Part shown: positions 17,836-27,476 of the stretch, one piece after another | Position numbering within the stretch: the first letter of the stretch is position 1 | Layout: every line of letters starts with the position of its first letter | DNA from: Hyphomicrobiales bacterium | GTDB taxonomy: Bacteria; Pseudomonadota; Alphaproteobacteria; Rhizobiales; Rhizobiaceae | DNA length: 64,000 bases | Assembly: GCA_900474095.1 (NCBI GenBank) | Contig: UCOA01000005.1 | Span: 1-64,000, forward strand | Direction of reading: 5' to 3' | Program-made: the position numbers and the translations under genes | Notes under the pieces: generated by a model | Databases searched by the model: none | Told to the model about the DNA's origin: nothing | The model's input: the letters and a program-made list of their open reading frames with translations, nothing else

Positions 17836-19695
17836 ATGGCTGTTTTGGGGCTTCAGTTGTGGGCGCCGTCCGTCCCGCTGCAAACGCGCATTCGCTGGGC
17901 GTGGATAGCCCATGCAAGCATGGCTTTGGTCGTAGTCGCCGTCGGATTATGGGCAGGCGGCGAGATCGGTCGGCGGCGGGCAGAGGTGGCGCTCGAGGCC
18001 CAAGCGCGCAATGATGCCAGTTTGAATGCAGCGCTGCTGCGTACGGTTCTGGAAAAATACAGAGCGCTTCCCTTTGTGCTTTCCCAGGATAGCGCACTCG
18101 CAACAGCGCTGGCTGCAAACGATGCCGGTGCGCTCGACCGGCTCAACCGCAAGCTGGAAACGCTGGCCGCCGGCACGAAGGCCGCGGTCATCTATGTGAT
18201 TGGAAACGACGGTGTCGCGGTTGCGGCCAGCAATTGGCACGAACAGACGAGCTTCGTCGGCAATGATTATCGCTTCCGCGAATATTTCCAGCGCGCGCTG
18301 GCCAAGGGGCAGGCCGAGCACTTTGCACTTGGCAGCGTCAGCAAGAAGCCGGGGCTTTATATTTCGCAGCGTATCGACGGTAGTAACGGCCCGCTTGGCG
18401 TGGTCGTCGTCAAAGTCGAATTCGATGACGTTGAAGCGGACTGGAACGCGTCCGGAAAGCCATCCTATGTCGTTGACGAGCGCGGCATCGTCCTTGTTAC
18501 CAGCATCCCTTCCTGGCGTTTCATGACCGTCGGCGAAATCGCACCAGATCGCCTCGCCAGTATACGCGAAAGCCTTCAGTTCGGTGACGCGCCGTTGCGG
18601 CCGCTGCCCTTCCATGTTGTCGGAACCCTCGGTGACAGGCTTGAGCTGAGCCGGATCGTCATGCCGGGCGATGCCGGCGAGACGGCGTTTTTGAATGTCC
18701 AGGTTCCGGTTGCGACAACGGCGTGGCAGTTGCAATATCTGGTAACGCTGAAAGCGCCGATAGATGCGGGCATGCGCGAAGCCCGAACGCTGGCGTTGCT
18801 TGCCCTTTTGCCGCTTTTGGCGGGAGGTGCTTTCCTGCTGCGTCGGCGTCATTCCCTCGCGATGCGGATATTCCGCGAGCAGCAGGCGCGAGAGGAACTG
18901 GAGCGCCGCGTGAGCGAGCGCACGCTTGACCTCAGCCAGACGCGCGACCGGCTGCAGGCGGAAATCATCGACCACAGAAATACCGAACAGAAACTGCAAG
19001 GGGTGCAGCAGGATCTGGTGCAAGCCAACAGGCTGGCGATCCTTGGCCAGGTTGCGGCCGGCGTTGCGCATGAAATCAATCAGCCGGTCGCCACCATCCG
19101 GGCCTATGCCGACAATGCGCGCGTATTCATCGATCGCGGGCAAATGGGTCCCGCCGGCAAAAACCTGGAAAGTATTGCCGGGCTGACCGAGCGGATCGGT
19201 TCGATCACCGAAGAACTGAAGGCATTCGCGCGCAAGGGCCGTGGGGCCGCCGAACCCACCGGCGTGACAGATATCGTCGAGGGTGCGGTGATGTTGCTGC
19301 GCAGCCGGTTTGCCGGGCGCATGGATACGCTGGACATCGACTTGCCGGCGGCCAGCCTGATGGTAATGGGAAACCGCATCCGGCTGGAGCAGGTGCTGAT
19401 CAACCTTCTTCAGAATGCATTGGAGGCGGTGGCGCCGAAGGGCGACAAGGGCCGCGTCGAGATTCGGGTGGCAAGCGATGCGGACGCGGTGACGCTGACC
19501 ATCGCAGACAACGGACCGGGCATTTCGCCGAAGATACGCGAGGGACTGTTCACGCCGTTCAATACCTCGAAGCAAAGTGGCCTCGGTCTGGGACTGGTCA
19601 TCTCCAAGGACATCGTCGCCGATTATGGCGGTCGGATGGAGGTATCCAGTGATGCCAGTGGAACCCGATTCATCGTTTATCTGAAGAAGGCATGA
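17836..19695 (+). CDS. dctB: C4-dicarboxylate sensor histidine kinase DctB
   Basis: About 619 residues. It has an N-terminal membrane helix ([19 protein letters not shown]), a periplasmic PDC/dCache sensor domain that binds C4-dicarboxylates, and a second membrane helix ([17 protein letters not shown]). A coiled linker leads to a HisKA domain with the phospho-acceptor in GVAHEINQP and a HATPase_c domain with [17 protein letters not shown] and [13 protein letters not shown]. In-frame starts exist at 17809 (TTG), 17821 and 17836; the last is preferred since the earlier ones fall inside the DctD palindrome and the length then matches known DctB. dctD begins 4 bases after its stop. It phosphorylates DctD. 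Confidence 0.93.
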   Translation: MAVLGLQLWAPSVPLQTRIRWAWIAHASMALVVVAVGLWAGGEIGRRRAEVALEAQARNDASLNAALLRTVLEKYRALPFVLSQDSALATALAANDAGALDRLNRKLETLAAGTKAAVIYVIGNDGVAVAASNWHEQTSFVGNDYRFREYFQRALAKGQAEHFALGSVSKKPGLYISQRIDGSNGPLGVVVVKVEFDDVEADWNASGKPSYVVDERGIVLVTSIPSWRFMTVGEIAPDRLASIRESLQFGDAPLRPLPFHVVGTLGDRLELSRIVMPGDAGETAFLNVQVPVATTAWQLQYLVTLKAPIDAGMREARTLALLALLPLLAGGAFLLRRRHSLAMRIFREQQAREELERRVSERTLDLSQTRDRLQAEIIDHRNTEQKLQGVQQDLVQANRLAILGQVAAGVAHEINQPVATIRAYADNARVFIDRGQMGPAGKNLESIAGLTERIGSITEELKAFARKGRGAAEPTGVTDIVEGAVMLLRSRFAGRMDTLDIDLPAASLMVMGNRIRLEQVLINLLQNALEAVAPKGDKGRVEIRVASDADAVTLTIADNGPGISPKIREGLFTPFNTSKQSGLGLGLVISKDIVADYGGRMEVSSDASGTRFIVYLKKA

Positions 19696-19699
19696 GATC

Positions 19700-21046
19700 A
19701 TGGACCCGTTGCCGCCAGTCGCTCTCGTCGATGACGACAAGGATCTTCGCCGCGCCACGGCCCAGACACTGGAGTTGGCCGGGTTTGCCGTTTCTGAATT
19801 TGGCAGCGCCAAGGCGGCACTTGCCGATCTGTCATCGGACTTTGCCGGTGCCGCCGTGACGGATATTCGCATGCCCGAGATTGATGGATTGCAATTGTTC
19901 GCAACGCTGAAGGAGATGGACGCCGACCTGCCGGTCATCCTCATCACCGGCCATGGTGATATTTCAATGGCTGTTCAGGCGATCCAGAACGGCGCCTACG
20001 ATTTCATCGCCAAGCCTTTCGCAGCCGACCGTCTGGTGCAGAGCGTGCGACGGGCGAGCGAGAAGCGAAGACTGGTGATGGAAAACCGGGCGTTGCGGCA
20101 GGCGGCCGAGGACGCGCAGGACAGTCTGCCGCTGATTGGTCAGACACCCGTGATGGAAAACCTGCGAAACATTCTGCGGCACATTGCCGATACCGACGTC
20201 GATGTGCTTGTCGCTGGCGAAACCGGCAGTGGCAAGGAGGTTGTCGCCCAGCTTCTGCATCAATGGAGCCGGAGGCGAAGAGGCAATTTCGTGGCGCTCA
20301 ATTGCGGCGCCTTGCCGGAGACCGTGATCGAGAGTGAATTGTTCGGCCACGAAGCTGGCGCTTTTACCGGCGCGCAAAAGCGCCGACTAGGGCGGATCGA
20401 GCATGCGAGCGGCGGCACGTTATTTCTGGACGAGATCGAAAGCATGCCTGTGACCACGCAGGTGAAGATGCTTCGCGTCCTCGAAATGCGCGAAATCACG
20501 CCGCTCGGCACAAACGAGGTGCGCCCGGTCGATCTCCGCGTTGTAGCCGCCGCCAAGATCGATCTGGGTGAACCGGACGCGCGCGGCGATTTTCGCGAAG
20601 ATCTCTATTATCGGCTGAATGTCGTTACGATCTCAATTCCTCCGCTTCGAGAACGTCGCGAGGACATTCCCTTGCTGTTTTCTCATTTTGCCGCCCGTGC
20701 CGCGGCACGTTTTCGTCGGAACTTGCCGCCGCTTTCACAGGCCATGCTACGACACCTCTTGTCGCATGCCTGGCCAGGAAATGTTCGCGAGCTTTCCCAT
20801 TTTGCCGAGCGAGTGGTACTCGGGCTTGAAGGTGGCAGGGAGAATGCGGTTTCCCTCCCAACAACCACTGCCACGCTTCCAGAAAAACTGGAGCAGTACG
20901 AAGCGGAGATCATTCGCGAAGCGCTGGCAGTCAATGATGGCGATGTGCGCCGGACGATCGAAGCGCTCGGTATTCCACGAAAGACGTTCTACGACAAACT
21001 GCAGCGCCACGGCATTACTCGAAACGGCTATGCCGTGCGCAAATGA
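19700..21046 (+). CDS. dctD: Sigma54-dependent response regulator DctD
   Basis: A 448-residue NtrC-family activator. The receiver domain has acidic pocket DDD (11-13) and phospho-acceptor Asp55 in [11 protein letters not shown]. The central AAA+ domain has Walker A GETGSGKE (~173), the sigma54-contact loop GAFTGA (~220) and Walker [10 protein letters not shown]. The C-terminal Fis-type helix-turn-helix includes [19 protein letters not shown]. It begins 4 bases after dctB, forming a two-gene operon. When phosphorylated it should bind the palindromes at 17778-17828 and drive open-complex formation at the dctA promoter. Confidence 0.95.
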   Translation: MDPLPPVALVDDDKDLRRATAQTLELAGFAVSEFGSAKAALADLSSDFAGAAVTDIRMPEIDGLQLFATLKEMDADLPVILITGHGDISMAVQAIQNGAYDFIAKPFAADRLVQSVRRASEKRRLVMENRALRQAAEDAQDSLPLIGQTPVMENLRNILRHIADTDVDVLVAGETGSGKEVVAQLLHQWSRRRRGNFVALNCGALPETVIESELFGHEAGAFTGAQKRRLGRIEHASGGTLFLDEIESMPVTTQVKMLRVLEMREITPLGTNEVRPVDLRVVAAAKIDLGEPDARGDFREDLYYRLNVVTISIPPLRERREDIPLLFSHFAARAAARFRRNLPPLSQAMLRHLLSHAWPGNVRELSHFAERVVLGLEGGRENAVSLPTTTATLPEKLEQYEAEIIREALAVNDGDVRRTIEALGIPRKTFYDKLQRHGITRNGYAVRK

Positions 21047-21126
21047 TGCTGCCGACAGCCAACTCTGCGACCGGCTCGCTCACGTGCGGCAAACCGAAGA
21101 CGCGCCCGAGCGTGTGTTGCACTTCG

Positions 21127-21702
21127 CTAGCTGGAGGTGATCGTGTCGCCGTTGCGTGGACGCGTTAGAAAATACTGCTCGTACGCATAGGCGCCATTGC
21201 CGGTGAAGCTTCCGAACAGCCCCGACATTATCGTGTTAAGCTTGTATTGGACACGCGTCACGACCATCTGCACATCTTCCTCCTGAAGGTCGTCGGGAAT
21301 ATCGACGGGTGAGGCCTGTCCCGGCGAAAGAGCGGTCGTTCCATAGGCCGATGACCACGCGACCGTCGCATGACCCTTCTTGTCGACGTCCACAATGCAA
21401 AGCAGGATGGTGAGGTTGTCGATATCGTATGGCTGCAGGATCGAACTTACCCCGGAAAGAATGCTGGACACGTCCGAGCTGATCCAGGCCGTCTGCATGG
21501 AAATCATTTCGCCTGCGGTCGAAGCCATCTGGTTCACCTTCCTGCGGACCGCCAATCCATGGCCGAGGTCGGCCAATCCGGCAAGGAGAACGAGGAGAAC
21601 CGGAAGCAGGAGCGCGAACTCGACAGCCGATGCCCCATCACGATCCGGCCAAAGCCGCCGCGGCAGGCACAATCTGAAACCACGTGCGAGGAACTTGATC
21701 AT
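21127..21702 (-). CDS. TadE-like pseudopilin-family protein
   Basis: A 191-residue protein. After a basic N-terminus it has the TadE-type segment GASAVEFALLLPVLLVLLAGLADLGHGLAV, with the conserved Glu five residues after the processing Gly. The rest is an exported domain ending in RNGDTITSS. Such proteins are cleaved by the TadV prepilin peptidase and join Flp/Tad pilus assembly. It lies 9 bases after the second TadE-like gene in a three-gene leftward operon. The core tad machinery (cpa/tad ATPases, secretin) is not in the window. Confidence 0.8.
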   Translation of the reverse strand: MIKFLARGFRLCLPRRLWPDRDGASAVEFALLLPVLLVLLAGLADLGHGLAVRRKVNQMASTAGEMISMQTAWISSDVSSILSGVSSILQPYDIDNLTILLCIVDVDKKGHATVAWSSAYGTTALSPGQASPVDIPDDLQEEDVQMVVTRVQYKLNTIMSGLFGSFTGNGAYAYEQYFLTRPRNGDTITSS

Positions 21703-21711
21703 CGGCGGTCC

Positions 21712-22239
21712 TTAGAAGGGCTCGTTGCGAAACAACACGGCTGCGCCAAGCACATAGTTGCCATCGACGAATTTCTGGCTCGAGAGCGAATAGAGCGGCA
21801 CCACGGGCGACCAGGGCAGAAATGCCTGCACCAGAATATAGTCGCTGCCATAGCCGATGTTGAAACGCTCGGTGATAGTGACGTTGCCATCGGAATCGGC
21901 GGGCATCAAAGCCGCTGTAGTAGAGATATTACTGACGACGTTTGCCACCACAAGGAGCTTGCTCTCGCAGTTCAGGAGATAGACCATGTCTTCGCAGACG
22001 GCTGCCTTGAAGCCCGCAAGCGATGTCGCCTTCTCGACCGCCTGCCCGGTCCTGATGAGCCGGGAGTTCTTGTGCAAAGCGGCGTCGAGGGCGGTATCGA
22101 CGAAGAACATTGCCGCGAGTTCGAGGATGCCGAAAATAAGCATGAAAAGCGGCAATGCGAGGATCGCGAATTCGATGGCTGCAGCGCCGTTTTGGTCCCG
22201 GACGAAGTGGGACAAATGTGGCCGGTAACGCCGCATCAT
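21712..22239 (-). CDS. TadE-like pseudopilin-family protein
   Basis: A 175-residue protein with the TadE signature NGAAAIEFAILALPLFMLIFGILELAAMFF near the N-terminus, preceded by basic residues. A roughly 130-residue extracytoplasmic domain follows, with Cys residues in AVCEDMVYLLNCES. The start codon overlaps the stop of the TadG-like gene by 4 bases (ATGA), so they are translationally coupled. A minor-pilin or pilus-assembly role in the envelope is expected from the family. Confidence 0.83.
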   Translation of the reverse strand: MMRRYRPHLSHFVRDQNGAAAIEFAILALPLFMLIFGILELAAMFFVDTALDAALHKNSRLIRTGQAVEKATSLAGFKAAVCEDMVYLLNCESKLLVVANVVSNISTTAALMPADSDGNVTITERFNIGYGSDYILVQAFLPWSPVVPLYSLSSQKFVDGNYVLGAAVLFRNEPF

Positions 22240-23630
22240 TGTGTCAGCCGCACCGAGGTCAGGTACTGGCTGAAGAGCGTGGAGAGACCTTCGGTGATCT
22301 CGTCTTCGGAAGCGGCTGAAATGAAGAGGTCAGGCGAGGAAGCGCAGTCCTGCAAGGCGATGGGGATATAGTCCTGGCGACTGGTGCTGCCGCTGACGCC
22401 GCTGTGAAGAGTGCCGCCCCAGACGGAGTCCCAGCGACTCCCTGCCATATTTTGTCCTAGTGTCGCATTGTATCCCCAGTCACTGGGAATAGTCAGATAT
22501 TCCGTATAAAGAACCGCAATTGTCGCGGTTTTCTTCTGCACCGAAGTGCACCAGTCCGGGTTCAGTGGAGTGACTACTTTTCGAAGGTTGCCAAGGGTTG
22601 TTGGGCTGCGAAGCGTCGTCAGATTTTTGTCTTGCAAGACCCAGTTTCGCTCGGATTGCACGCCGTCCGTTAACAGAAGCACGAGTTTCATGGGGCTGGA
22701 AGCTGACGATCCGTCACCCCCAGTACCGATCTTGCTGGCGAGTGACGTCAGGGACGTGTCGAAGTACGTGGCTTCTTTTGAGCTGGCACTCGTGAGGCCG
22801 CTGTCGTCATCGGACAGCTTCTTGCGAGCCGCGCTGGTTGAATAAGTTGGTGCCAAAACCTCGGAGATATCTTCGCCGAGACTATAGAGACTGACCCTAA
22901 TCCTCTTGTGGTCCCCGTCGGCTTCATCGACCATGTCGAGCACTTCTTCGACGGCATCGAGCGCAACGTCCGAGCGGAGCTTGACCCCGAGCGCTTTGAT
23001 ATAGTCATAATAGGTCGGTGATAGTGTCGCGCCGGTGGTGTTTTTCTTGACCGGATCAGCGGTACTGTGACAGGCAAATTCGCATTTGAGATTGGCATCA
23101 CTGCGCAGCATTGCCTGGTCAGCGGATGTCGCGGCAAGAAGCATCGATGCCGACTTGTCGATGACGAAATGAACATCGACATAGGACGTTGCCGGCCCCT
23201 TGATGGCGCTGATGACCCCGACCGGGACCGATGTGATATTCGCGATCGTCATGATTGTGGTCGGCACGGTTCCTATCGCGGTAGCCGTGATGGTGTGGTT
23301 CGTGTGGTCGATCGTGACGCCGGTGAGATCGTAGCTGGAGTCGCTCTTGTCCGCCTGGGCTTCGAACCAATCGATGACCTTTTGCTCGAGCTTTTCCTCA
23401 TCGTAAGTGTCGATCTGCTTGATGGCGGCGACCAGGGCAGCGTCGAGATCGGCCTGCATCTTGCTTTGAACGTTGTATGCGCGGGTGTAGTCCAGGCTTG
23501 CCCCAACACCGAGAATCATCGGCACGGCGCAGATTGCAGCCGAGATGGCGACATTGCCCCGCCTGTCGGCGTTCATCGACTTCATCCATGAAGCGAGGCG
23601 GCTGCAACCAGAGGCAAGAGCGGATTTCAT
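22236..23630 (-). CDS. TadG-like protein with von Willebrand factor A domain
   Basis: A 464-residue protein. The N-terminal TadG-type segment (DRRGNVAISAAICAVPMILGVGASLDYTRAYNVQSKMQADLDAALVAA) gives one membrane helix. A vWA domain begins about residue 150 with the metal-ion site motif DKSAS (DxSxS) in VHFVIDKSASM and continues with the LVLLLTDGVQ strand. It is probably anchored in the inner membrane with the vWA domain outside, possibly in pilus assembly or adhesion. It is first in the three-gene operon and diverges from the AraC gene. ATG at 23630 is used; a shorter start at the internal MNADRRG is possible. Confidence 0.87.
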   Translation of the reverse strand: MKSALASGCSRLASWMKSMNADRRGNVAISAAICAVPMILGVGASLDYTRAYNVQSKMQADLDAALVAAIKQIDTYDEEKLEQKVIDWFEAQADKSDSSYDLTGVTIDHTNHTITATAIGTVPTTIMTIANITSVPVGVISAIKGPATSYVDVHFVIDKSASMLLAATSADQAMLRSDANLKCEFACHSTADPVKKNTTGATLSPTYYDYIKALGVKLRSDVALDAVEEVLDMVDEADGDHKRIRVSLYSLGEDISEVLAPTYSTSAARKKLSDDDSGLTSASSKEATYFDTSLTSLASKIGTGGDGSSASSPMKLVLLLTDGVQSERNWVLQDKNLTTLRSPTTLGNLRKVVTPLNPDWCTSVQKKTATIAVLYTEYLTIPSDWGYNATLGQNMAGSRWDSVWGGTLHSGVSGSTSRQDYIPIALQDCASSPDLFISAASEDEITEGLSTLFSQYLTSVRLTQ

Positions 23631-24064
23631 TATGCCGGGGACCTTTCAGCGTGTTGAAAGCCGATGATCCACGATGAAGCTTATTCATCAGTCAATGATG
23701 ATATGCTCATTCTGGCCAGATAGCGCAGCAGTATCCGGTCCGCGCAAAAAAACATGCTCAATCGCCGTTTCTGCTGTCGCTCTTGTGCTTGCGAGCAACC
23801 CTGGCAGATTCTGAACGCATTGTTCCGAGGCTTTCTTGCCCGATTGAGAGCGAAGGCGGCCGTTCCCTCTCTTTGGCATGTTTTTCGCTTATAATGGATA
23901 TAATCTGCGCGAATGGGCTGATGCTGGAGCAGATAACGTGCGCGCGGCTATATTAATCTCAACTTAATTATATGATAATTGAGGTTTGCGGCCTGCATCT
24001 ATGTGTTCCGCTTCGTAGCCTGTCGCTCGAGTTCTCACGGGGCTCGTTCTTTTTTGGAGCCCTG
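23631..24064. other. Divergent promoter region between tad-like genes and araC-type gene
   Basis: About 430 bases without a convincing gene. The stretch 23930-23990 is AT-rich with CTCAACTTAATTATATGATAATTGAG, which has CTCAA/TTGAG ends and may hold promoter elements for the rightward regulator gene. Nothing else could be assigned. Confidence 0.4.
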
Positions 24065-25069
24065 ATGAGGTACGTTACTCACTCTGTCTTCCGAATCGTG
24101 GAAGCTGATGCTGACGAAATGTCGGAGCACTATGCAAGGACATTATCCCCCGCCAGGGTGGAACCCCTGAAACCGCGCCAACGAATTTCCGTCGAAGATG
24201 GGCACTACGCAACCGGGCGCTATGGCGTGTGGAACGGGAGATGCCATTCCGGCATGAAGGTGGCGCTCGCCAATGCACCCGAGTCGTACGTTCTCTATCT
24301 CCCGGTCTCAGGCGCCATGGAGATAGACGTCGGCCAAACCCGCATCACATCGACGCCGACGACAGGTTTTCTGGGTGACATGTCGCAATTTGAAAAGCTG
24401 GTCCTGCACGAGGACCGGAGCCATATCGGCATGGCATTCGAAAAATCGGCGATGATCCAGCAACTGAGTGAGCTGTTGGATGGGCCTGTCACGGACAATA
24501 TTGAATTCTCCGGCACCATTGACCTTACGACGGTGAAGGGTGCGCGGTTGGCCGCGCTTGGGAAATTTGTCTGGAATTGTCTCGACGTCGATGACGCAGA
24601 ACATCTCTCGGCGGCTGCCATCGAACGTCTCTTCCAGACGATGATGATCGTGCTTCTGGAGGTGGTCCCCAACAATTATTGGCCGCGGCTGACACGGCCG
24701 GTTTCACCGGCCGTCCCGCGACGATTGAAAAGAGCGATCGAATATATGTATGCCAACATATCGCGTTCGATAACCGTCGCCGATATTGCGCGCGAAGCCG
24801 GCACGAGCGTGCGGGCATTGCAGGCTTCCTTTCAGCAGTTCAAGGACACCACGCCCTTGAACTATTTGCGAACGATCCGCCTCGAAGGCGCTCGCAAAGC
24901 CCTGGCGGACGGTGCCAATTCGCTACCTGTTGCCGATATTGCCCGGAACTGGGGCTTTTCCCATATGGGCCGCTTTGCGGCAGCCTACCATCAAGCCTTC
25001 GGGGAAACGCCATCTGAGACAGCCAAGATGCGCTGGAACGACGCCAGACAGCGCAGCATGAAAGACTAA
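24065..25069 (+). CDS. AraC family transcriptional regulator
   Basis: A 334-residue regulator. Residues 1-200 resemble the AraC-binding-like (AraC_binding_2) sensor domain, and the last 100 residues form the double helix-turn-helix. Its first helix pair reads ITVADIAREAGTSVRALQASFQQF and the second VADIARNWGFSHMGRFAAAYHQAF, followed by GETPSE. The ATG at 24065 is chosen because GGAG lies 5 bases upstream; an upstream in-frame ATG at 23972 would add 31 unlikely residues. Neighbours give no clear target. It could act on the divergent tad-like operon or a distant catabolic gene. Confidence 0.9.
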   Translation: MRYVTHSVFRIVEADADEMSEHYARTLSPARVEPLKPRQRISVEDGHYATGRYGVWNGRCHSGMKVALANAPESYVLYLPVSGAMEIDVGQTRITSTPTTGFLGDMSQFEKLVLHEDRSHIGMAFEKSAMIQQLSELLDGPVTDNIEFSGTIDLTTVKGARLAALGKFVWNCLDVDDAEHLSAAAIERLFQTMMIVLLEVVPNNYWPRLTRPVSPAVPRRLKRAIEYMYANISRSITVADIAREAGTSVRALQASFQQFKDTTPLNYLRTIRLEGARKALADGANSLPVADIARNWGFSHMGRFAAAYHQAFGETPSETAKMRWNDARQRSMKD

Positions 25070-25789
25070 GGGGAAGCTGGCGATCTGTGCGCGTCGATCA
25101 CGGTGCAACGGCTGGCCACAGGATTGCAGCGAGATGGCTGCAACGGACTTGGGGCGTCGAGGCTGCCTAAAGTTGAAACCGCCCATCGAAGTCACGTGAT
25201 CGATGGGCGGGCATTGCAGCCATCATGGCCGCAGCGTAACCGCATGAGATTGCCGCGGCAAATGTCAAACCTCAATGCGGGAGCGGCAATTATTGTTTCA
25301 CTTACTTTCCGGCGGAGGTGGTATAAAAACGGCGCTATTTGGCTTTCGGCCTTTTCAACGCAGCATAACAACCTCGCGCTGGCGCTGCTGCGCCGCCTAA
25401 GGCGAGATGTGGTTGTTGGGGAAATCGGCAACGACGCCGATCGATTCATGCTTCTGCTATCTGCGATGGCATGGCCATGGACTGGGCACTAACCTCGCCC
25501 TCGATAAGCATTGCGACCAAGCCGACCGCAGCGATCGAGCCCGCTGGGATCAACGCTTGCGAATGGAAACTTTGAGAAGGACGTGGCTTCCCAGATAGGC
25601 ACAGTGCATGCGTTTTCCGGCCATCCACGCGCCGGTCGGTGGAGACCATGGCGATCTCTCCCATGGAGCCAAACCGCTTTCGGTCCAAACCTTCGCAACC
25701 GGCCAATCGTGATTGGACTTATTCCCTCGTCGGAGTCACGCTGCAGAAGGAAGAAAGGCCGCAGCATCAATCGTTCAATGGAGGGCGAC
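25070..25789. other. 720-base region without a supported gene
   Basis: Open frames on both strands here (for example 25103-25492 +, 25446-25706 -) have compositions typical of chance frames in GC-rich DNA and match nothing recognised. One strong hairpin lies at 25179-25210. A degraded gene cannot be excluded. Confidence 0.4.
25179..25210. terminator. Strong 11-bp hairpin downstream of the AraC gene
   Basis: CCGCCCATCGA and TCGATGGGCGG form a perfect stem with a 10-base loop, 110 bases after the regulator stop. T-rich sequence follows only on the - strand (TTTCAACTTT). Confidence 0.45.
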
Positions 25790-26227
25790 ATGAAGCATCA
25801 TGAATTCGATCAACTTCAGAATCTTGCTAGAATCAACCAAGACTATCCGCATCAAGCGATGCCGCGCGATAAGCGTCTCCAACGCTGGGCGGAGCTCCTC
25901 GAAGCAGAGCCACAGAGGCTCCTCTCTACGCTGCACGAAACCGAATATCAGCCGCGTGCGGTGCGTGCTGCCTTGCACTGCGACAACTCGGCGATTTCGG
26001 TCGCCTTTAACGATCCTGTTCTTCGCGCAGCCGGGATGAAAAACGACACTTACGGAGAAGCGAAACGGTTTTTCGAACTGTCCGACAGGCAATTGCACAA
26101 AATCGTCTGCTACTGCCATTTCGGCGCGACGGTCAGCGCTCAGACGACCGCCAGCTATATCAGGGCAAAGCATGTTGACAGGCCGGACGGCTTTTTTGCC
26201 CGTCTGCGTGCGATGTTCGTTGGATGA
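25790..26227 (+). CDS. Hypothetical protein, 145 residues
   Basis: A soluble helical protein with no recognised family. It begins MKHHEFDQLQNLARINQDYP and contains RLQRWAELLEAEPQRLLSTLHETEY, which suggests an alpha-helical bundle. The start is set by GAGGG about 5 bases before the ATG at 25790, and composition changes from chance-like upstream to protein-like after this point. It stands alone between the AraC gene and a convergent sugar transporter. The organised polar/hydrophobic pattern makes it likely real, but no function is proposed. Confidence 0.68.
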   Translation: MKHHEFDQLQNLARINQDYPHQAMPRDKRLQRWAELLEAEPQRLLSTLHETEYQPRAVRAALHCDNSAISVAFNDPVLRAAGMKNDTYGEAKRFFELSDRQLHKIVCYCHFGATVSAQTTASYIRAKHVDRPDGFFARLRAMFVG

Positions 26228-26290
26228 TGCGCAAGTGCCGTTATCGCCTTGTCCGGCGATAGGGGCAGAATGCAGAAAACCAATATTGAT

Positions 26291-26311
26291 GTCGCTTCGA
26301 TCGGAAGCGAC
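26291..26311. terminator. Hairpin between convergent genes
   Basis: GTCGCTTC and GAAGCGAC form an 8-bp stem with a 5-base loop between the 145-residue gene and the convergent permease gene. It lacks a clear T-run, so a terminator role is only likely from position. Confidence 0.35.
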
Positions 26312-26436
26312 CCCCTCGCTTGGCAAGTCGCTGCGTGAATGCCGCTTCACCAGCGACAAGCGGCAGTGCGCTTCCAATCGGCTGCTTCGAAAAAGCGTGG
26401 GGTATCAAATCTTTGTCATATTTGGCGAGGCTCTCC

Positions 26437-27435
26437 CTATTCGCTTTGCCTGAAATTGCGGATTCGATCGAACAGAACGGCAAGCACGATGGCACCGCCG
26501 ATGAAGGTGCCTTGCCAGAAGGCGTTGATGCCCAGCAGGCCGAGACTGTTGCGGATCACCTCAATCAATGCTGCCCCGATCAACGCGCCAGAGGCGGTGC
26601 CAACGCCGCCGGCCAGATTGGCGCCACCGATGACGGCGGCGGCGATGACCTGGAGTTCCATTCCAGCACCGATGTTGGTAGTGACGGCGCCGAGCCAGCC
26701 GGTTTGAATGATGCCGGCGACCCCGGCAGACAGCGCGGAAATCATGTAGACCGCAACCTTTATCCCTTGCACGGGAACGCCCGTGAGCGTGGCCGCATGC
26801 TCATTGCCGCCGATGGCGAAGACGTAGCGGCCAAATTTCGTCCAGCGCAGCACGAAGCCGGTGAAAAGGGCGAGCACGATCATGTAGAGAACCGGGTTTG
26901 CGATCCCGAAGAACCACGCGCCGCCGCCCAGCGCCAGCAATCTATCGTGATCCGGTCCGAACTGGAAAACGACGGTATTATTGGACGCGACCATTGCCAG
27001 GCTGCGCGCGATCGAGAGCATGCCGAGCGTAACGACGAATGGCGGGAAGCCCAGATAGGCGATCAGTACACCGTTGAACGCTCCGACCACGAGAGCCGTA
27101 CCGATCGAAGCGGCGATGCCTACCTCGATGCTGTAGCCGGCATGCATGACCACCGCGAGCACCATACTGCACAGGCAAAGCACCGATCCCACCGACAAGT
27201 CGATCCCGCCGGTAATGATGACGATCGTCATGCCGAGCGCAATGATCGCAACAAAAGTGACGTTGCGTGTGATGTTGTAAAGGTTCTTCGCCGTGGCAAA
27301 GGAGTCGGTGGCGAAGGAGAGGAAAATACAGGCGAGGATGACGGAGAGCAGGATCCAGACCGTCTGACTGCCAAGTATCGCACCAAGCCAGTTCTGCTGC
27401 TTCTGTTTGATCGTCTGATCAAGGGTGGTTGTCAT
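26437..27435 (-). CDS. Sugar ABC transporter permease (CUT2, RbsC-like)
   Basis: A 332-residue inner-membrane permease of the BPD_transp_2 family. It has many hydrophobic helices, the family block GMTIVIITGGIDLSVGSVL, and the cytoplasmic EAA-like region around IGGNEHAATLTGVPV, which contacts the ATPase. It ends with VLAVLFDRIRNFRQ. It lies 41 bases after the ATPase gene in the same leftward operon. Together with the periplasmic binding protein at 29494 it should import a monosaccharide or polyol; the exact sugar cannot be read from sequence. Confidence 0.92.
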   Translation of the reverse strand: MTTTLDQTIKQKQQNWLGAILGSQTVWILLSVILACIFLSFATDSFATAKNLYNITRNVTFVAIIALGMTIVIITGGIDLSVGSVLCLCSMVLAVVMHAGYSIEVGIAASIGTALVVGAFNGVLIAYLGFPPFVVTLGMLSIARSLAMVASNNTVVFQFGPDHDRLLALGGGAWFFGIANPVLYMIVLALFTGFVLRWTKFGRYVFAIGGNEHAATLTGVPVQGIKVAVYMISALSAGVAGIIQTGWLGAVTTNIGAGMELQVIAAAVIGGANLAGGVGTASGALIGAALIEVIRNSLGLLGINAFWQGTFIGGAIVLAVLFDRIRNFRQSE

Positions 27436-27476
27436 CGTCGACCTTCGTTTCAGCGGGAACCGCTAGGCTGCTTTAT

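Noticed and set aside
25446-25706. Leftward frame with a short hydrophobic stretch in the gene-free region
   Set aside because: No ribosome-binding site, no family resemblance, and the surrounding composition is chance-like.
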